DNA of 64,000 nt from Agrobacterium fabrum str. C58 (GTDB lineage Bacteria; Pseudomonadota; Alphaproteobacteria; Rhizobiales; Rhizobiaceae). The notes under the pieces are model-generated. The model was given only the letters and a program-made list of their open reading frames with translations. It did no database searches and was not told the DNA's origin. Shown here one piece after another: positions 32,574-40,734 of this stretch. The stretch spans positions 1,169,001 through 1,233,000 of the forward strand of contig NC_003063.2 of assembly GCF_000092025.1 (NCBI RefSeq), written 5' to 3'. The translations under genes and the position numbers were made by a program. Position 1 is the stretch's first letter, and every line of letters starts with the position of its first letter.

Positions 32574-33287
32574 TCATGCGGCTCTGTCGAATGCCTTGTC
32601 TCCGAGCGCGAAGTCGACGGCGGCCTTCGCGTGAATGGCGGTCGAATCATACCCCGGCAGCGGCAGCGTATCGGGATCGATCAGCAGGGAAATTTCCGTG
32701 CAGCCGAGAATGACGGAATCGACGCCCAGTGCACGGGCCTTTTCGATGACGGCAAGGTAGCGTTCGCGCGAGCAGGACTTGATTTCGCCCTGGCACAGTT
32801 CGCCGAAAATGATGTCATGGATCGCAGCGCGGTCGTCCGCTTCGGGCACGACCACGTCCACACCATGCTGGCGCATCCGGTCGGTATAGAAGCCATGTTC
32901 CATCGTGTAGCGGGTGGCGAGCAGCAGCGGCTTGCGACGCCCGTCCGCCTTCAGGGCGGCCGCCGTTTCGTCGATGATGTCGATCAGGGCGACGCCCGAC
33001 ATTTTCTCAACCGTGTCCGCAACGAGATGCATGGTGTTGGTGCAGATCAGCACACAATCGGCACCGGCATTGGCAAGGCGCGCACCGGCAGCGCCCAGCA
33101 GCGCGCCCGCTTCATCCCAGCGGTCAGCCTTCTGAAGGGCGACAACCTCGGAAAAATCGAGCGAATGCATGATGATATCGGCCGAGACCAGACCGCCGCG
33201 GCTGTCGCGCACGGCCTCGTTGATCATGCGGTAATAGGTTGCGGTGGATTCCCAGCTCATGCCGCCGATCAGGCCGATGCGTTTCAT
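32574..33287 (-). CDS. Aspartate/glutamate racemase family protein
   Basis: This 237-residue cofactor-independent racemase has both catalytic cysteines: the first in CVLICTNTMHL near residue 82 and the second in VILGCTEISLL near 194. The N-terminus MKRIGLIGGMSWESTATYY is typical of the YgeA/aspartate racemase branch. The ATG at 33287 is chosen for its AAGGGG site six bases upstream. It is divergent from an Lrp-type regulator and coupled to the amidotransferase gene, suggesting amino-acid racemisation or turnover under Lrp control. Confidence 0.88.
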   Translation of the reverse strand: MKRIGLIGGMSWESTATYYRMINEAVRDSRGGLVSADIIMHSLDFSEVVALQKADRWDEAGALLGAAGARLANAGADCVLICTNTMHLVADTVEKMSGVALIDIIDETAAALKADGRRKPLLLATRYTMEHGFYTDRMRQHGVDVVVPEADDRAAIHDIIFGELCQGEIKSCSRERYLAVIEKARALGVDSVILGCTEISLLIDPDTLPLPGYDSTAIHAKAAVDFALGDKAFDRAA

Positions 33288-33454
33288 AAGTTTCCCCTTA
33301 TCGAGTTTGATTGAAGACAAGAATGCCATCGCCGCCACGAAAACGGCGTGCGTTTTTTCGGGGATTTCAGGCTGCATATGCAAGTGCGAGGCGCAATTTG
33401 AGAAAACTCTGCAAAATTCTTGCGTTGTTGCGTTAACCTGTGCATTCTTTCCGG

Positions 33455-33916
33455 ATGATTGATGATCGCGACCGCCGAATCCTTGCGATTCTCCAGGAAA
33501 ATGCCGAAACGCCGCTCGCCGACATTGCGGAGCAGGTTTCCCTGTCGTTATCCGCCTGTTCGCGCCGTATCACGCGATTGCGCACGGAGGGCTATGTAAC
33601 GGGCACGATGGCGCTGCTTGACCGGCGGAAGATCAACCTTCCGACCACGGTTTTTCTACTCGTGAGGACGGGCCTGCATGCGGAAGACTGGCTGGACAGG
33701 TTCCATGCTGCCGTCAGCACGATACCTGAGATCGTCGAGGTTCACCGGCTGACCGGCAATTTCGACTATATTCTGAAACTGGTGCTGCCGAATGTCGAAT
33801 ATTACGACACGGTCTACAAACAGATCCTGCGCCGCGTCCAGCTTTACGACATGTCCGCCTATATCTCCATGGAAACGGTGAAGCTGTCTTCGTCGCTGCC
33901 GACGACGCATATCTGA
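33455..33916 (+). CDS. Lrp/AsnC family transcriptional regulator
   Basis: This 153-residue regulator has an N-terminal winged helix-turn-helix ([19 protein letters not shown], then [20 protein letters not shown]) and a C-terminal RAM ligand-binding domain (from about residue 65, with [20 protein letters not shown]). It is divergent from the racemase gene with a 167-base gap, so it most likely controls that gene and itself in response to an amino acid. The start at ATG 33455 has a weak ribosome-binding site; a GTG at 33440 is the alternative. Confidence 0.9.
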   Translation: MIDDRDRRILAILQENAETPLADIAEQVSLSLSACSRRITRLRTEGYVTGTMALLDRRKINLPTTVFLLVRTGLHAEDWLDRFHAAVSTIPEIVEVHRLTGNFDYILKLVLPNVEYYDTVYKQILRRVQLYDMSAYISMETVKLSSSLPTTHI

Positions 33917-33934
33917 GGGACCATCGAGCTCCTC

Positions 33935-34918
33935 TCAGCGGCCCGCCTCAAAACGGACGCCGAAGCGGAAGCTGCGCGTCTCGCCCGGTTGCAAGGTAAT
34001 TGCAGCGGCGAGTTCCCCGTGGTTGAAGGCATTGGTGGGCGTTTCCACCGGTTCGAGTGCGATGGATCGCCGCCTGTCGCGGGCGAGCGTATCGCCGGTG
34101 AAGACATGCATGTGGCCACGCTCCTGCCAGACCGTGAGGCTCGAACCGTTATGCCGGTTTTCTAACCGCGTCTCGCAAAGTCCGTTTTCGGATGCGATCA
34201 GATCGGTGAAGCAGACATCCGCTACATGACCGGATAGCGGCGCATAAAGAAAGCGGGTGTCGTCCCGTGTGACGATGCCGCCCTGCTGATCCCGCAGGGG
34301 AATGAGATTGTCGTCCGTTTCGATCGCGGTTCGCGAGGGCAGCGTGAGAAGAAGGTCGTCGATGGAGGTCGAACCGGGCAGGCGGAAATAGGGATGCCAG
34401 CCGGCGGCGAAAGGCAAAGGCTGGTCGCCGCGATTGGTGCCGCGTATGTCGATGGTGACGTCGTGGCCGGCAAAGCGATACTCCACCTCGATGGTGAGCC
34501 GATAGGGGTAACCCTTGAAATCGCCAGGCGCGATTTCCGTCCGGAACACAAGAATTTGCGCGCCATTTTCCTCGAAGGACTGGTCGAGAACAAAGGGCAG
34601 GGCGCGGGCGAAGCCGTGGAAAACAAGGTCTTCATGGTCAAGCACCGGCTCGATGTGGTGCGTTTCGCCGCCGAAATCATATCGGCCTTGCGGAATGCGG
34701 TTGGTGAAGGGTGCAAGAATGCCGTTTCTCACGCCGTTCTGCGACTGCAATTCCGCGGCTGTCAGATATCCGTCAACCAGATCCTCGCCGTTTTCGCCAT
34801 CGGCAGAGAGCGGTCGCCAGCTGAGAAGCGTTGCGCCCTCATAAGCGATCTCGGCGCAAAAACCGTTGCCGGAAACGGTCAGACCGGCAATCCCCGTGCC
34901 TGTTGCGGAAATGGTCAT
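33935..34918 (-). CDS. Aldose 1-epimerase family protein
   Basis: This 327-residue beta-sandwich mutarotase-like protein has GVRNGILAPFTNRIPQGRYDFGG near 65 (split as GVRNGILAPF and TNRIPQGRYDFGG), HGFARALPF near 100, the catalytic-His segment AGWHPYFRLPG near 168 and a C-terminal ALEPVETPTNAFN carrying the expected glutamate. It interconverts sugar anomers. AAAGGA lies 10 bases before the ATG at 34918. It is the third of three minus-strand genes running from idnO, suggesting a sugar-acid catabolic operon, and ends 18 bases from the convergent Lrp gene. Confidence 0.85.
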   Translation of the reverse strand: MTISATGTGIAGLTVSGNGFCAEIAYEGATLLSWRPLSADGENGEDLVDGYLTAAELQSQNGVRNGILAPFTNRIPQGRYDFGGETHHIEPVLDHEDLVFHGFARALPFVLDQSFEENGAQILVFRTEIAPGDFKGYPYRLTIEVEYRFAGHDVTIDIRGTNRGDQPLPFAAGWHPYFRLPGSTSIDDLLLTLPSRTAIETDDNLIPLRDQQGGIVTRDDTRFLYAPLSGHVADVCFTDLIASENGLCETRLENRHNGSSLTVWQERGHMHVFTGDTLARDRRRSIALEPVETPTNAFNHGELAAAITLQPGETRSFRFGVRFEAGR

Positions 34919-35056
34919 CGGGAATTGTCCTTTGCATGCACGCATCTGCGACGGCCGGGCCGATTGCCTCGCCGATTCGCCCGATCATCTTCGCTGCAGC
35001 GACATTTCGCAATGGCTATGATGCGCCGCACACATCCGTGGCGCTCGCCATGAAAA

Positions 35057-35950
35057 TCAGTCAGGGAAGGTTCGTTTTGCGCCGCTGAAAAATTCCATCA
35101 GCGCCGCCTGGTCTTCTCCGCCGAGCCCCGCCGCCGTCAGCATGCGATGCACCTCGGCGCAAACCGCCGTCAGCGGCATGGCCGTGTTGGTGCGCCGGGC
35201 GAGATCCTGCGCGCCGTTCAGGTCCTTGACCATATTATCGATGCGGCCGGTGCGGCGGTAATCCTTCGCCACATAGCGTGGCATGTATTCCTGAAGGATG
35301 GCGCTATCGGCGCGGCCGCCCTTCAGCGCCTGCGGTATCTTGGCGGCATCGACGCCGGCATCCAGCGCGAGCTGCGTTGCTTCCGCCACCGCAAGGAAGT
35401 TCAGGCCGCACAGAACCTGATTGATGAGCTTGGTTGTCTGCCCGGCGCCACAGGGGCCCATATGGGTGTAGTTGCTGGCGACATGCTGCAGCACGCGATG
35501 GGCATCGGCCACATCCTTCTCGCTGCCGCCAGCCATCAGCGTCAATTGCCCGATGAGCGCCTTGGGTGCGCCGCCCGAAAGCGGGCTATCCACCCAGCGC
35601 AGGCCCTTTTCAGCGGCGTCAGCCGCCAGTTCCTTGGTTGCTTCCGGGTCGATGGAGGACATGTCGATAATCAGCGTGCCGGCTTTTGCCCCTGCCGCCA
35701 CGCCATCCTTGCCGAAGACGGCGATGCGAACAATTTTCGGCGAGTTGAGGCTGAGGATGACCACGTCGGAAACCGCGGCCGCCTCTGCCGCCGTGCGAGC
35801 GCTCTCCGCACCAAGGCTTGTCAGCGCCGCGACCTTTTCCGCATCCAGATCGAAAACCGTCAGGTGATTGCCGGTTTCCACCAGCCGTGTGCCGATCGCG
35901 CCGCCCATGGCGCCCGCGCCGATGAGGGCGACTTTATTCTTCTCGGTCAT
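35057..35950 (-). CDS. 3-hydroxyisobutyrate dehydrogenase-type oxidoreductase
   Basis: This 297-residue beta-hydroxyacid dehydrogenase has the NAD(P)-binding ALIGAGAMGGAIGTRLVETG near residue 7, the substrate loop DSPLSGGAPKAL near 118 and the catalytic lysine region GPCGAGQTTKLINQ near 163. Substrates of this family include 3-hydroxyisobutyrate, tartronate semialdehyde, L-threonate and 6-phosphogluconate-like acids. Its place between idnO and an aldose epimerase suggests a sugar-acid substrate. GGGAGGAGG lies 11 bases before the ATG. Confidence 0.85.
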   Translation of the reverse strand: MTEKNKVALIGAGAMGGAIGTRLVETGNHLTVFDLDAEKVAALTSLGAESARTAAEAAAVSDVVILSLNSPKIVRIAVFGKDGVAAGAKAGTLIIDMSSIDPEATKELAADAAEKGLRWVDSPLSGGAPKALIGQLTLMAGGSEKDVADAHRVLQHVASNYTHMGPCGAGQTTKLINQVLCGLNFLAVAEATQLALDAGVDAAKIPQALKGGRADSAILQEYMPRYVAKDYRRTGRIDNMVKDLNGAQDLARRTNTAMPLTAVCAEVHRMLTAAGLGGEDQAALMEFFSGAKRTFPD

Positions 35951-36037
35951 GCTGTTCACGGCCTCCTCCCAAAGTGTCGTGGTATCGTCAGGTCGCATCC
36001 GGATGGCGGCCGTGGCCCACCATCCGGAAACGGCATT

Positions 36038-36793
36038 TTAAAGCGAGGCGGTGATGCCGCCGTCGACGTAGAGAATATGGCCGTTCACGAAGGACGAGGC
36101 GTCGGACGACAGGAAAATGCAGGCGCCGACAAGCTCTTCCACCTTGCCCCAGCGTCCGGCCGGCGTGCGCTTTTCAAGCCAGGCCGAAAACGTCTCGTCT
36201 GCGACAAGGGCGGCGTTTAGCGGGGTATCGAAATAACCGGGTGCTATGGCATTGCACTGCAGGCCATATTTTGCCCAGTCCGTCGCCATGCCCTTAGTCA
36301 GATTGCCGACGGCGCCCTTGGTGGCGGTGTAGGGTGCGATGCCGGGGCGGGCAAGTGCTGTCTGAACGCTGGCGATATTGATGATCTTGCCGCGCCCGCG
36401 CGAAATCATGTGGCGCGCGGTGGCCTGTCCGACGTGGAATACCGAGGCGATGTTGGTTTGCAGCAGGCGCTCGAAGGCATCGGCCGGAAAATCCTCGAGC
36501 GGCGTGCGGTGCTGCATGCCGGCATTGTTGACGAGAATGTCGATCGCGCCAACCTCCGCCTCGAAGCGGTCGATAGCCTCGCGCACCGCGCCATGATCTG
36601 TGGCGTCGAAGGCAAGTGTTCTCGCGCCCTTGATGCCGGCAGCGGCGGCTTTCAGCTTCGCTTCGTCGCGCCCGTTCAGCACCACTTCCGCCCCGGCTTC
36701 CGAAAGCCCTTGCGCCAGCGCGAAACCGATGCCCTGGGACGAACCCGTGATCAGGGCGCGGCGGCCGGAAAGATCGAACAAATTAAGGCCCAC
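36038..36793 (-). CDS. idnO: Gluconate 5-dehydrogenase-type SDR
   Basis: This 251-residue classical short-chain dehydrogenase has the cofactor motif ALITGSSQGIGFALA near residue 12, NNAGMQHRTPL near 88 and the catalytic Ser and Tyr-x3-Lys in ASVQTALARPGIAPYTATKG near 142-160. It resembles 5-keto-gluconate reductase (IdnO), which converts 5-ketogluconate to gluconate. I chose the GTG at 36793 with GGAGGAAACA directly before it; upstream ATGs lie beyond the operator. It is divergent from idnD across a GntR/IdnR-like operator, which supports the idn assignment. Confidence 0.82.
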   Translation of the reverse strand: MGLNLFDLSGRRALITGSSQGIGFALAQGLSEAGAEVVLNGRDEAKLKAAAAGIKGARTLAFDATDHGAVREAIDRFEAEVGAIDILVNNAGMQHRTPLEDFPADAFERLLQTNIASVFHVGQATARHMISRGRGKIINIASVQTALARPGIAPYTATKGAVGNLTKGMATDWAKYGLQCNAIAPGYFDTPLNAALVADETFSAWLEKRTPAGRWGKVEELVGACIFLSSDASSFVNGHILYVDGGITASL

Positions 36794-36833
36794 TGTTTCC
36801 TCCAGTCTCTCGACATTGCATTCTTGAAGATAT

Positions 36834-36849
36834 ATGTTACCGATAACAT
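36834..36849. promoter_or_regulatory. GntR/IdnR-like operator
   Basis: ATGTTACCGATAACAT has perfect six-base inverted arms around a four-base centre. It closely resembles the operator bound by the LacI-family gluconate/idonate repressors GntR and IdnR of enterobacteria. It lies 41 bases upstream of the idnO start in the 215-base divergent gap with idnD, so it could control both directions. No LacI-family gene is in the window. Confidence 0.75.
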
Positions 36850-37008
36850 TCATCCGTTTGAGGGCGGATGTCAAGGCTGGCGCGCCCGTTTTCGGTACGT
36901 ATCGGGCGGGTGGCGAACTGGCAAGGCGGGTCAAGGTCCGCCTTGTGGCAGCAATTTGGATGCGGAATTTTATGCGCCGCAGTGGCGGGCGCTTGAACGG
37001 GAGTTGTC

Positions 37009-38040
37009 ATGAAAGCGATTGTCGCCCACGGGGCAAAGGATGTGCGCATCGAAGACCGGCCGGAGGAAAAGCCGGGTCCGGGCGAGGTGCGGCTCCGTCT
37101 GGCGAGGGGCGGGATCTGCGGCAGTGATCTGCATTATTACAATCATGGCGGTTTCGGCGCCGTGCGGCTTCGTGAACCCATGGTGCTGGGCCATGAGGTT
37201 TCCGCCGTCATCGAGGAACTGGGCGAAGGCGTTGAGGGGCTGAAGATCGGCGGTCTGGTGGCGGTTTCGCCGTCGCGCCCATGCCGAACCTGCCGCTTCT
37301 GCCAGGAGGGTCTGCACAATCAGTGCCTCAACATGCGGTTTTATGGCAGCGCCATGCCTTTCCCGCATATTCAGGGCGCGTTCCGGGAAATTCTGGTGGC
37401 GGACGCCCTGCAATGCGTGCCGGCCGATGGTCTCAGCGCCGGGGAAGCCGCCATGGCGGAACCGCTGGCGGTGACGCTGCATGCCACACGCCGGGCCGGC
37501 GATTTGCTGGGAAAACGTGTGCTCGTCACGGGTTGCGGCCCCATCGGCATTCTCTCCATTCTGGCTGCGCGCCGGGCGGGTGCTGCTGAAATCGTCGCCA
37601 CCGACCTTTCCGATTTCACGCTCGGCAAGGCGCGTGAAGCGGGGGCGGACCGTGTCATCAACAGCAAGGATGAGCCCGATGCGCTCGCCGCTTATGGTGC
37701 AAACAAGGGAACCTTCGACATTCTCTATGAATGCTCGGGTGCGGCCGTGGCGCTTGCCGGCGGCATTACGGCACTGCGGCCGCGCGGCATCATCGTCCAG
37801 CTCGGGCTCGGCGGCGATATGAGCCTGCCGATGATGGCGATCACAGCCAAGGAACTCGACCTGCGTGGTTCCTTTCGCTTCCACGAGGAATTCGCCACCG
37901 GCGTCGAGCTGATGCGCAAGGGCCTGATCGACGTCAAACCCTTCATCACCCAGACCGTCGATCTTGCCGACGCCATCTCGGCCTTCGAATTCGCCTCGGA
38001 TCGCAGCCGCGCCATGAAGGTGCAGATCGCCTTTTCCTAA
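37009..38040 (+). CDS. idnD: L-idonate 5-dehydrogenase (zinc MDR family)
   Basis: This 343-residue zinc-dependent medium-chain dehydrogenase shows the catalytic zinc ligands in GGICGSDLHYYNHGG (Cys near 37) and LGHEV (His-Glu near 60). The structural zinc cysteines are in PCRTCRFCQEGLHNQC near 92-107 and the NAD-binding loop VLVTGCGPIGILS near 170. It would oxidise L-idonate to 5-ketogluconate, the substrate of IdnO. GGGAG precedes the ATG. A good terminator follows. Other polyol dehydrogenases are close relatives, but the idnO pairing favours this role. Confidence 0.85.
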   Translation: MKAIVAHGAKDVRIEDRPEEKPGPGEVRLRLARGGICGSDLHYYNHGGFGAVRLREPMVLGHEVSAVIEELGEGVEGLKIGGLVAVSPSRPCRTCRFCQEGLHNQCLNMRFYGSAMPFPHIQGAFREILVADALQCVPADGLSAGEAAMAEPLAVTLHATRRAGDLLGKRVLVTGCGPIGILSILAARRAGAAEIVATDLSDFTLGKAREAGADRVINSKDEPDALAAYGANKGTFDILYECSGAAVALAGGITALRPRGIIVQLGLGGDMSLPMMAITAKELDLRGSFRFHEEFATGVELMRKGLIDVKPFITQTVDLADAISAFEFASDRSRAMKVQIAFS

Positions 38041-38074
38041 GCGCATTTGCTGCGGACAGTGATTAGCTATTTTC

Positions 38075-38108
38075 AATCGGTGGCGGATAATTCCGCCGCC
38101 GATTTTTT
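38075..38108 (+). terminator. Intrinsic terminator after idnD
   Basis: A 13-base-pair stem with one G-T pair (AATCGGTGGCGGA with TCCGCCGCCGATT) and a four-base loop is followed by six T's, 34 bases after the idnD stop. Confidence 0.9.
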
Positions 38109-38278
38109 ATGCATGGTTTTGGGCGTGGCGCGATCCAGCGGCGCTGTTACCGATATCATGGATTTGCGATGAGGCCGCGGCCTCAAGCAGCGCAATCCGC
38201 TATGATGCCGGGGATTCCAGTCTCATATTTGGCGACCCTGACCGTCCTTTGCCGATCTGCCCCACCGGTTTGCACATT

Positions 38279-38292
38279 TTGACGCAGGTCAA
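38279..38292. promoter_or_regulatory. FNR/FixK-type box upstream of the cyd operon
   Basis: TTGACGCAGGTCAA fits TTGAY-N4-RTCAA with perfect arms. It lies 76 bases before the regulator gene that heads the cytochrome bd operon. FnrN/FixK-type proteins bind such boxes and activate micro-oxic genes in rhizobia. The remainder of the 327-base gap (38041-38367) holds the idnD terminator and no gene. Confidence 0.75.
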
Positions 38293-38367
38293 AAAGGTGA
38301 TTTGCTGCCTGCGGTTTTTTGCGTTATCGAAATTTCAGAAATTACTGAAAATTCAGGAAGTGAAGAA

Positions 38368-38946
38368 ATGCCAACCAGCCTGTCACCGCTCGTTCAGTCC
38401 TTCGTGCTGCATTTTGGCGAGATGGGCAGCCGCTGGGGAATCAACCGTACCGTCGGCCAGGTCTATGCTTTGCTTTACATTTCGCCGCAGCCTCTCTGTG
38501 CGGACGAGATCGTCGAGGCGCTTGGCATTTCCCGTTCCAACGTGTCGATGAGCCTCAAGGAGCTTCAGGCGTGGAACCTTGCAATTCTCAAGCACTTCCC
38601 CGGTGACAGGCGCGATTTTTTCACGACGCCTGATGATGTCTGGCAGATTCTGCGCACGCTCGCCGAGGAGCGGAAAAAGCGCGAGATCGATCCCACGCTC
38701 AGCGTGCTGCGCGAAATCCTGATGGAGACGCCGGAAAACGAAGATGAGCGGCATGCGCAAAGGCGGATCGACGAGATGAAGACGCTGATCGAGCAGCTTA
38801 CCGGCTGGTATGACGATGTGAAGCGGCTGGAGACGGAGAGGCTGGCCTCGCTTCTGGCGCTCGGTTCCAAGGTCACGAAGCTTCTGGAGGCGAAAGACAA
38901 GATCGTCTCGCTTGCAAGACCCCGCGGCACGAAGAAGAAAGGGTGA
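38368..38946 (+). CDS. GbsR/MarR family transcriptional regulator of the cyd operon
   Basis: This 192-residue winged-helix protein has the GbsR/MarR layout: N-terminal helix, VGQVYALLYISPQPLCADEIVEAL and recognition helix SRSNVSMSLKELQAWN (about 45-75). A long basic/acidic coiled C-terminus from about residue 110 probably dimerises. AGGAAG lies before the ATG. It is seven bases upstream of cydD and most likely co-transcribed with and controlling the bd oxidase genes. The signal it senses is unknown. Confidence 0.85.
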   Translation: MPTSLSPLVQSFVLHFGEMGSRWGINRTVGQVYALLYISPQPLCADEIVEALGISRSNVSMSLKELQAWNLAILKHFPGDRRDFFTTPDDVWQILRTLAEERKKREIDPTLSVLREILMETPENEDERHAQRRIDEMKTLIEQLTGWYDDVKRLETERLASLLALGSKVTKLLEAKDKIVSLARPRGTKKKG

Positions 38947-38952
38947 TCGGTC

Positions 38953-40734
38953 GTGACCATGTCCGCACAAATCCCCCGTTCGGCCGATGGTGATGCCGCA
39001 GACTGTCCCGTGCCCGGTGCCGGGCAAAGGCGGTTCTTCGGTCGAGCCCGGCGCAACGTTGCCCCCGACAAGACCGCGGTAAAAACGCAACATGCGCCCG
39101 CGGTTGGCAGATCCGTCGCCCTGCTGCATGTGCTGCCGGCGCTGCTCTGGCTGCCGCAGGCGGGCCTGCTGGCCTTTTCAGTTGGAAAAATTGCCGATGG
39201 CGAGCCGATGATGGCGATCGTGCCGGCCGCCGTTGCGGTCCTTATCCTCGGGCTTCTCAAGGCGTGGCTGGAAAAAGTCGCGGCGCGGCTGTCCTTCCGG
39301 GCCGCGCGCGCAGCACTTTCGCAGCGGCGGTTCGAGGCGTTGCAGGCCGTGGCGAAGGTTTCCCCGCTCGATCTGTCGCGCACGGCCTCGGGTGAGGCGG
39401 CAGGTATCGTGGCGGAGGCTGCGGAAGCGCTGGTGCCCTATCTTTCCCGGTTCCAGCCGGCGCGCATGAAAGCCACCATCGTTCCCCTGGTTTTCGTGCT
39501 CGCCATCCTGCCCTTTAGCTGGATTGCGGCGCTTGTGCTTCTGCTCGCCATGCCCACCATCCCGCTTTTCATGGCCCTGATCGGCTGGCAGGCAAAGGCC
39601 GCCAGTGAAAAGCAGCTGGCCGAGACGGGCAACATCAACGCCTTCCTGCTCGATCGGCTGCGCGGGCTGGAAACGATCCGCACGCTCAAGGCCGTTGACC
39701 TGACGGCGGCGCGCCTCGATGCCGATGCGCAGAACCTCAAGAAGCGGACGATGGCCGTTCTGAGGATCGCCTTCCTCTCCTCCGCCGTGCTGGAGCTTTT
39801 TGCGGCGATCGGCGTTGCCATGACCGCCGTTTATATCGGTTTCCACCTGCTCGGTTTTCTCGATTTCGGCGCGTGGGGCGAAAAGCTTACGCTGGCCGAA
39901 GGCCTCTTCATCCTGCTGCTTGCACCCGCTTTTTTCGAGCCATTGCGCGAACTCTCCGCCGTCTGGCACGACCGCGCGGCCGGCGAGGCGTCACTTAATG
40001 CGCTCGCCACATTAACGGCCGGCGGTGCTGCCATCGTGGGTGAGGGCGCGGATGTGGTGCGCGCGCCATCTTCGACACCCGGCCTGCTGGAGATGGAAAA
40101 CCTTTCCTTCGCTTACCCGAATGCTCCGCCTGTCATCCGGAATTTCAACCTGACGGTTCAGCAGGGCGAGAGAGTTGCGATTCTTGGGGCTTCCGGTTGT
40201 GGCAAATCCACTATACTCTCCTTGATTGCCGGGCTGGCCGAGGCGGGTGAGGGCGTAATCAGGATCGGCGGCGTCACGCTTGATGACGCAACGGCTGATG
40301 GGCTGCGCGGAACGATCGGCTGGGTCAGTCAGAAGCCATTCTTTTTTGCCGCGTCCATGAAGGCGAATATTGGTTTTGGCCGCTTGGCGGTCAGCGAGGC
40401 CATGGTGGAAGAGGTCCTGCACCGCACCGGACTGGATGGATTGACGCAGGCGCGCCGGCATTTGCAGATCGGAGACGGCGGAAATGGCATTTCGGGCGGG
40501 GAGGCGGTGCGGCTCGCCATAGCGCGCGCTTTCGCCGATCCGGCAACGCAGCTTGTTCTGGCCGATGAGCCGACCGCGCATCTCGACCGGGAAACGGCTG
40601 CTCTCGTCACGGATAACCTGCTGCAACTGGCAAAGGGCAGGACATTGATCGTCGCGACCCATGATCCGGTACTTGCGGCACGCATGGACAGGATCGTGGA
40701 TATGACGGCGATCCATTCGAGGGGGCAGCCATGA
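38953..40734 (+). CDS. cydD: Heterodimeric ABC exporter subunit CydD
   Basis: This 593-residue ABC half-transporter is needed to assemble cytochrome bd and exports cysteine/glutathione to the periplasm. Its membrane domain (about 55-350) has six hydrophobic helices. The nucleotide-binding domain has Walker A ILGASGCGKST near 411, a degenerate signature ISGGEAVRLA near 511 and Walker B QLVLADEPTAHLD. The GTG at 38953 is favoured by the AGGGTG upstream; an ATG two codons later is possible. The N-terminal ~45 residues are a basic extension. It overlaps cydC by four bases. Confidence 0.93.
   Translation: MTMSAQIPRSADGDAADCPVPGAGQRRFFGRARRNVAPDKTAVKTQHAPAVGRSVALLHVLPALLWLPQAGLLAFSVGKIADGEPMMAIVPAAVAVLILGLLKAWLEKVAARLSFRAARAALSQRRFEALQAVAKVSPLDLSRTASGEAAGIVAEAAEALVPYLSRFQPARMKATIVPLVFVLAILPFSWIAALVLLLAMPTIPLFMALIGWQAKAASEKQLAETGNINAFLLDRLRGLETIRTLKAVDLTAARLDADAQNLKKRTMAVLRIAFLSSAVLELFAAIGVAMTAVYIGFHLLGFLDFGAWGEKLTLAEGLFILLLAPAFFEPLRELSAVWHDRAAGEASLNALATLTAGGAAIVGEGADVVRAPSSTPGLLEMENLSFAYPNAPPVIRNFNLTVQQGERVAILGASGCGKSTILSLIAGLAEAGEGVIRIGGVTLDDATADGLRGTIGWVSQKPFFFAASMKANIGFGRLAVSEAMVEEVLHRTGLDGLTQARRHLQIGDGGNGISGGEAVRLAIARAFADPATQLVLADEPTAHLDRETAALVTDNLLQLAKGRTLIVATHDPVLAARMDRIVDMTAIHSRGQP

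Noticed and set aside
40488..40520. Altered ABC signature in CydD as a sign of a broken transporter
   Set aside because: CydD proteins in general have a degenerate signature while CydC keeps the canonical one, so this is normal.
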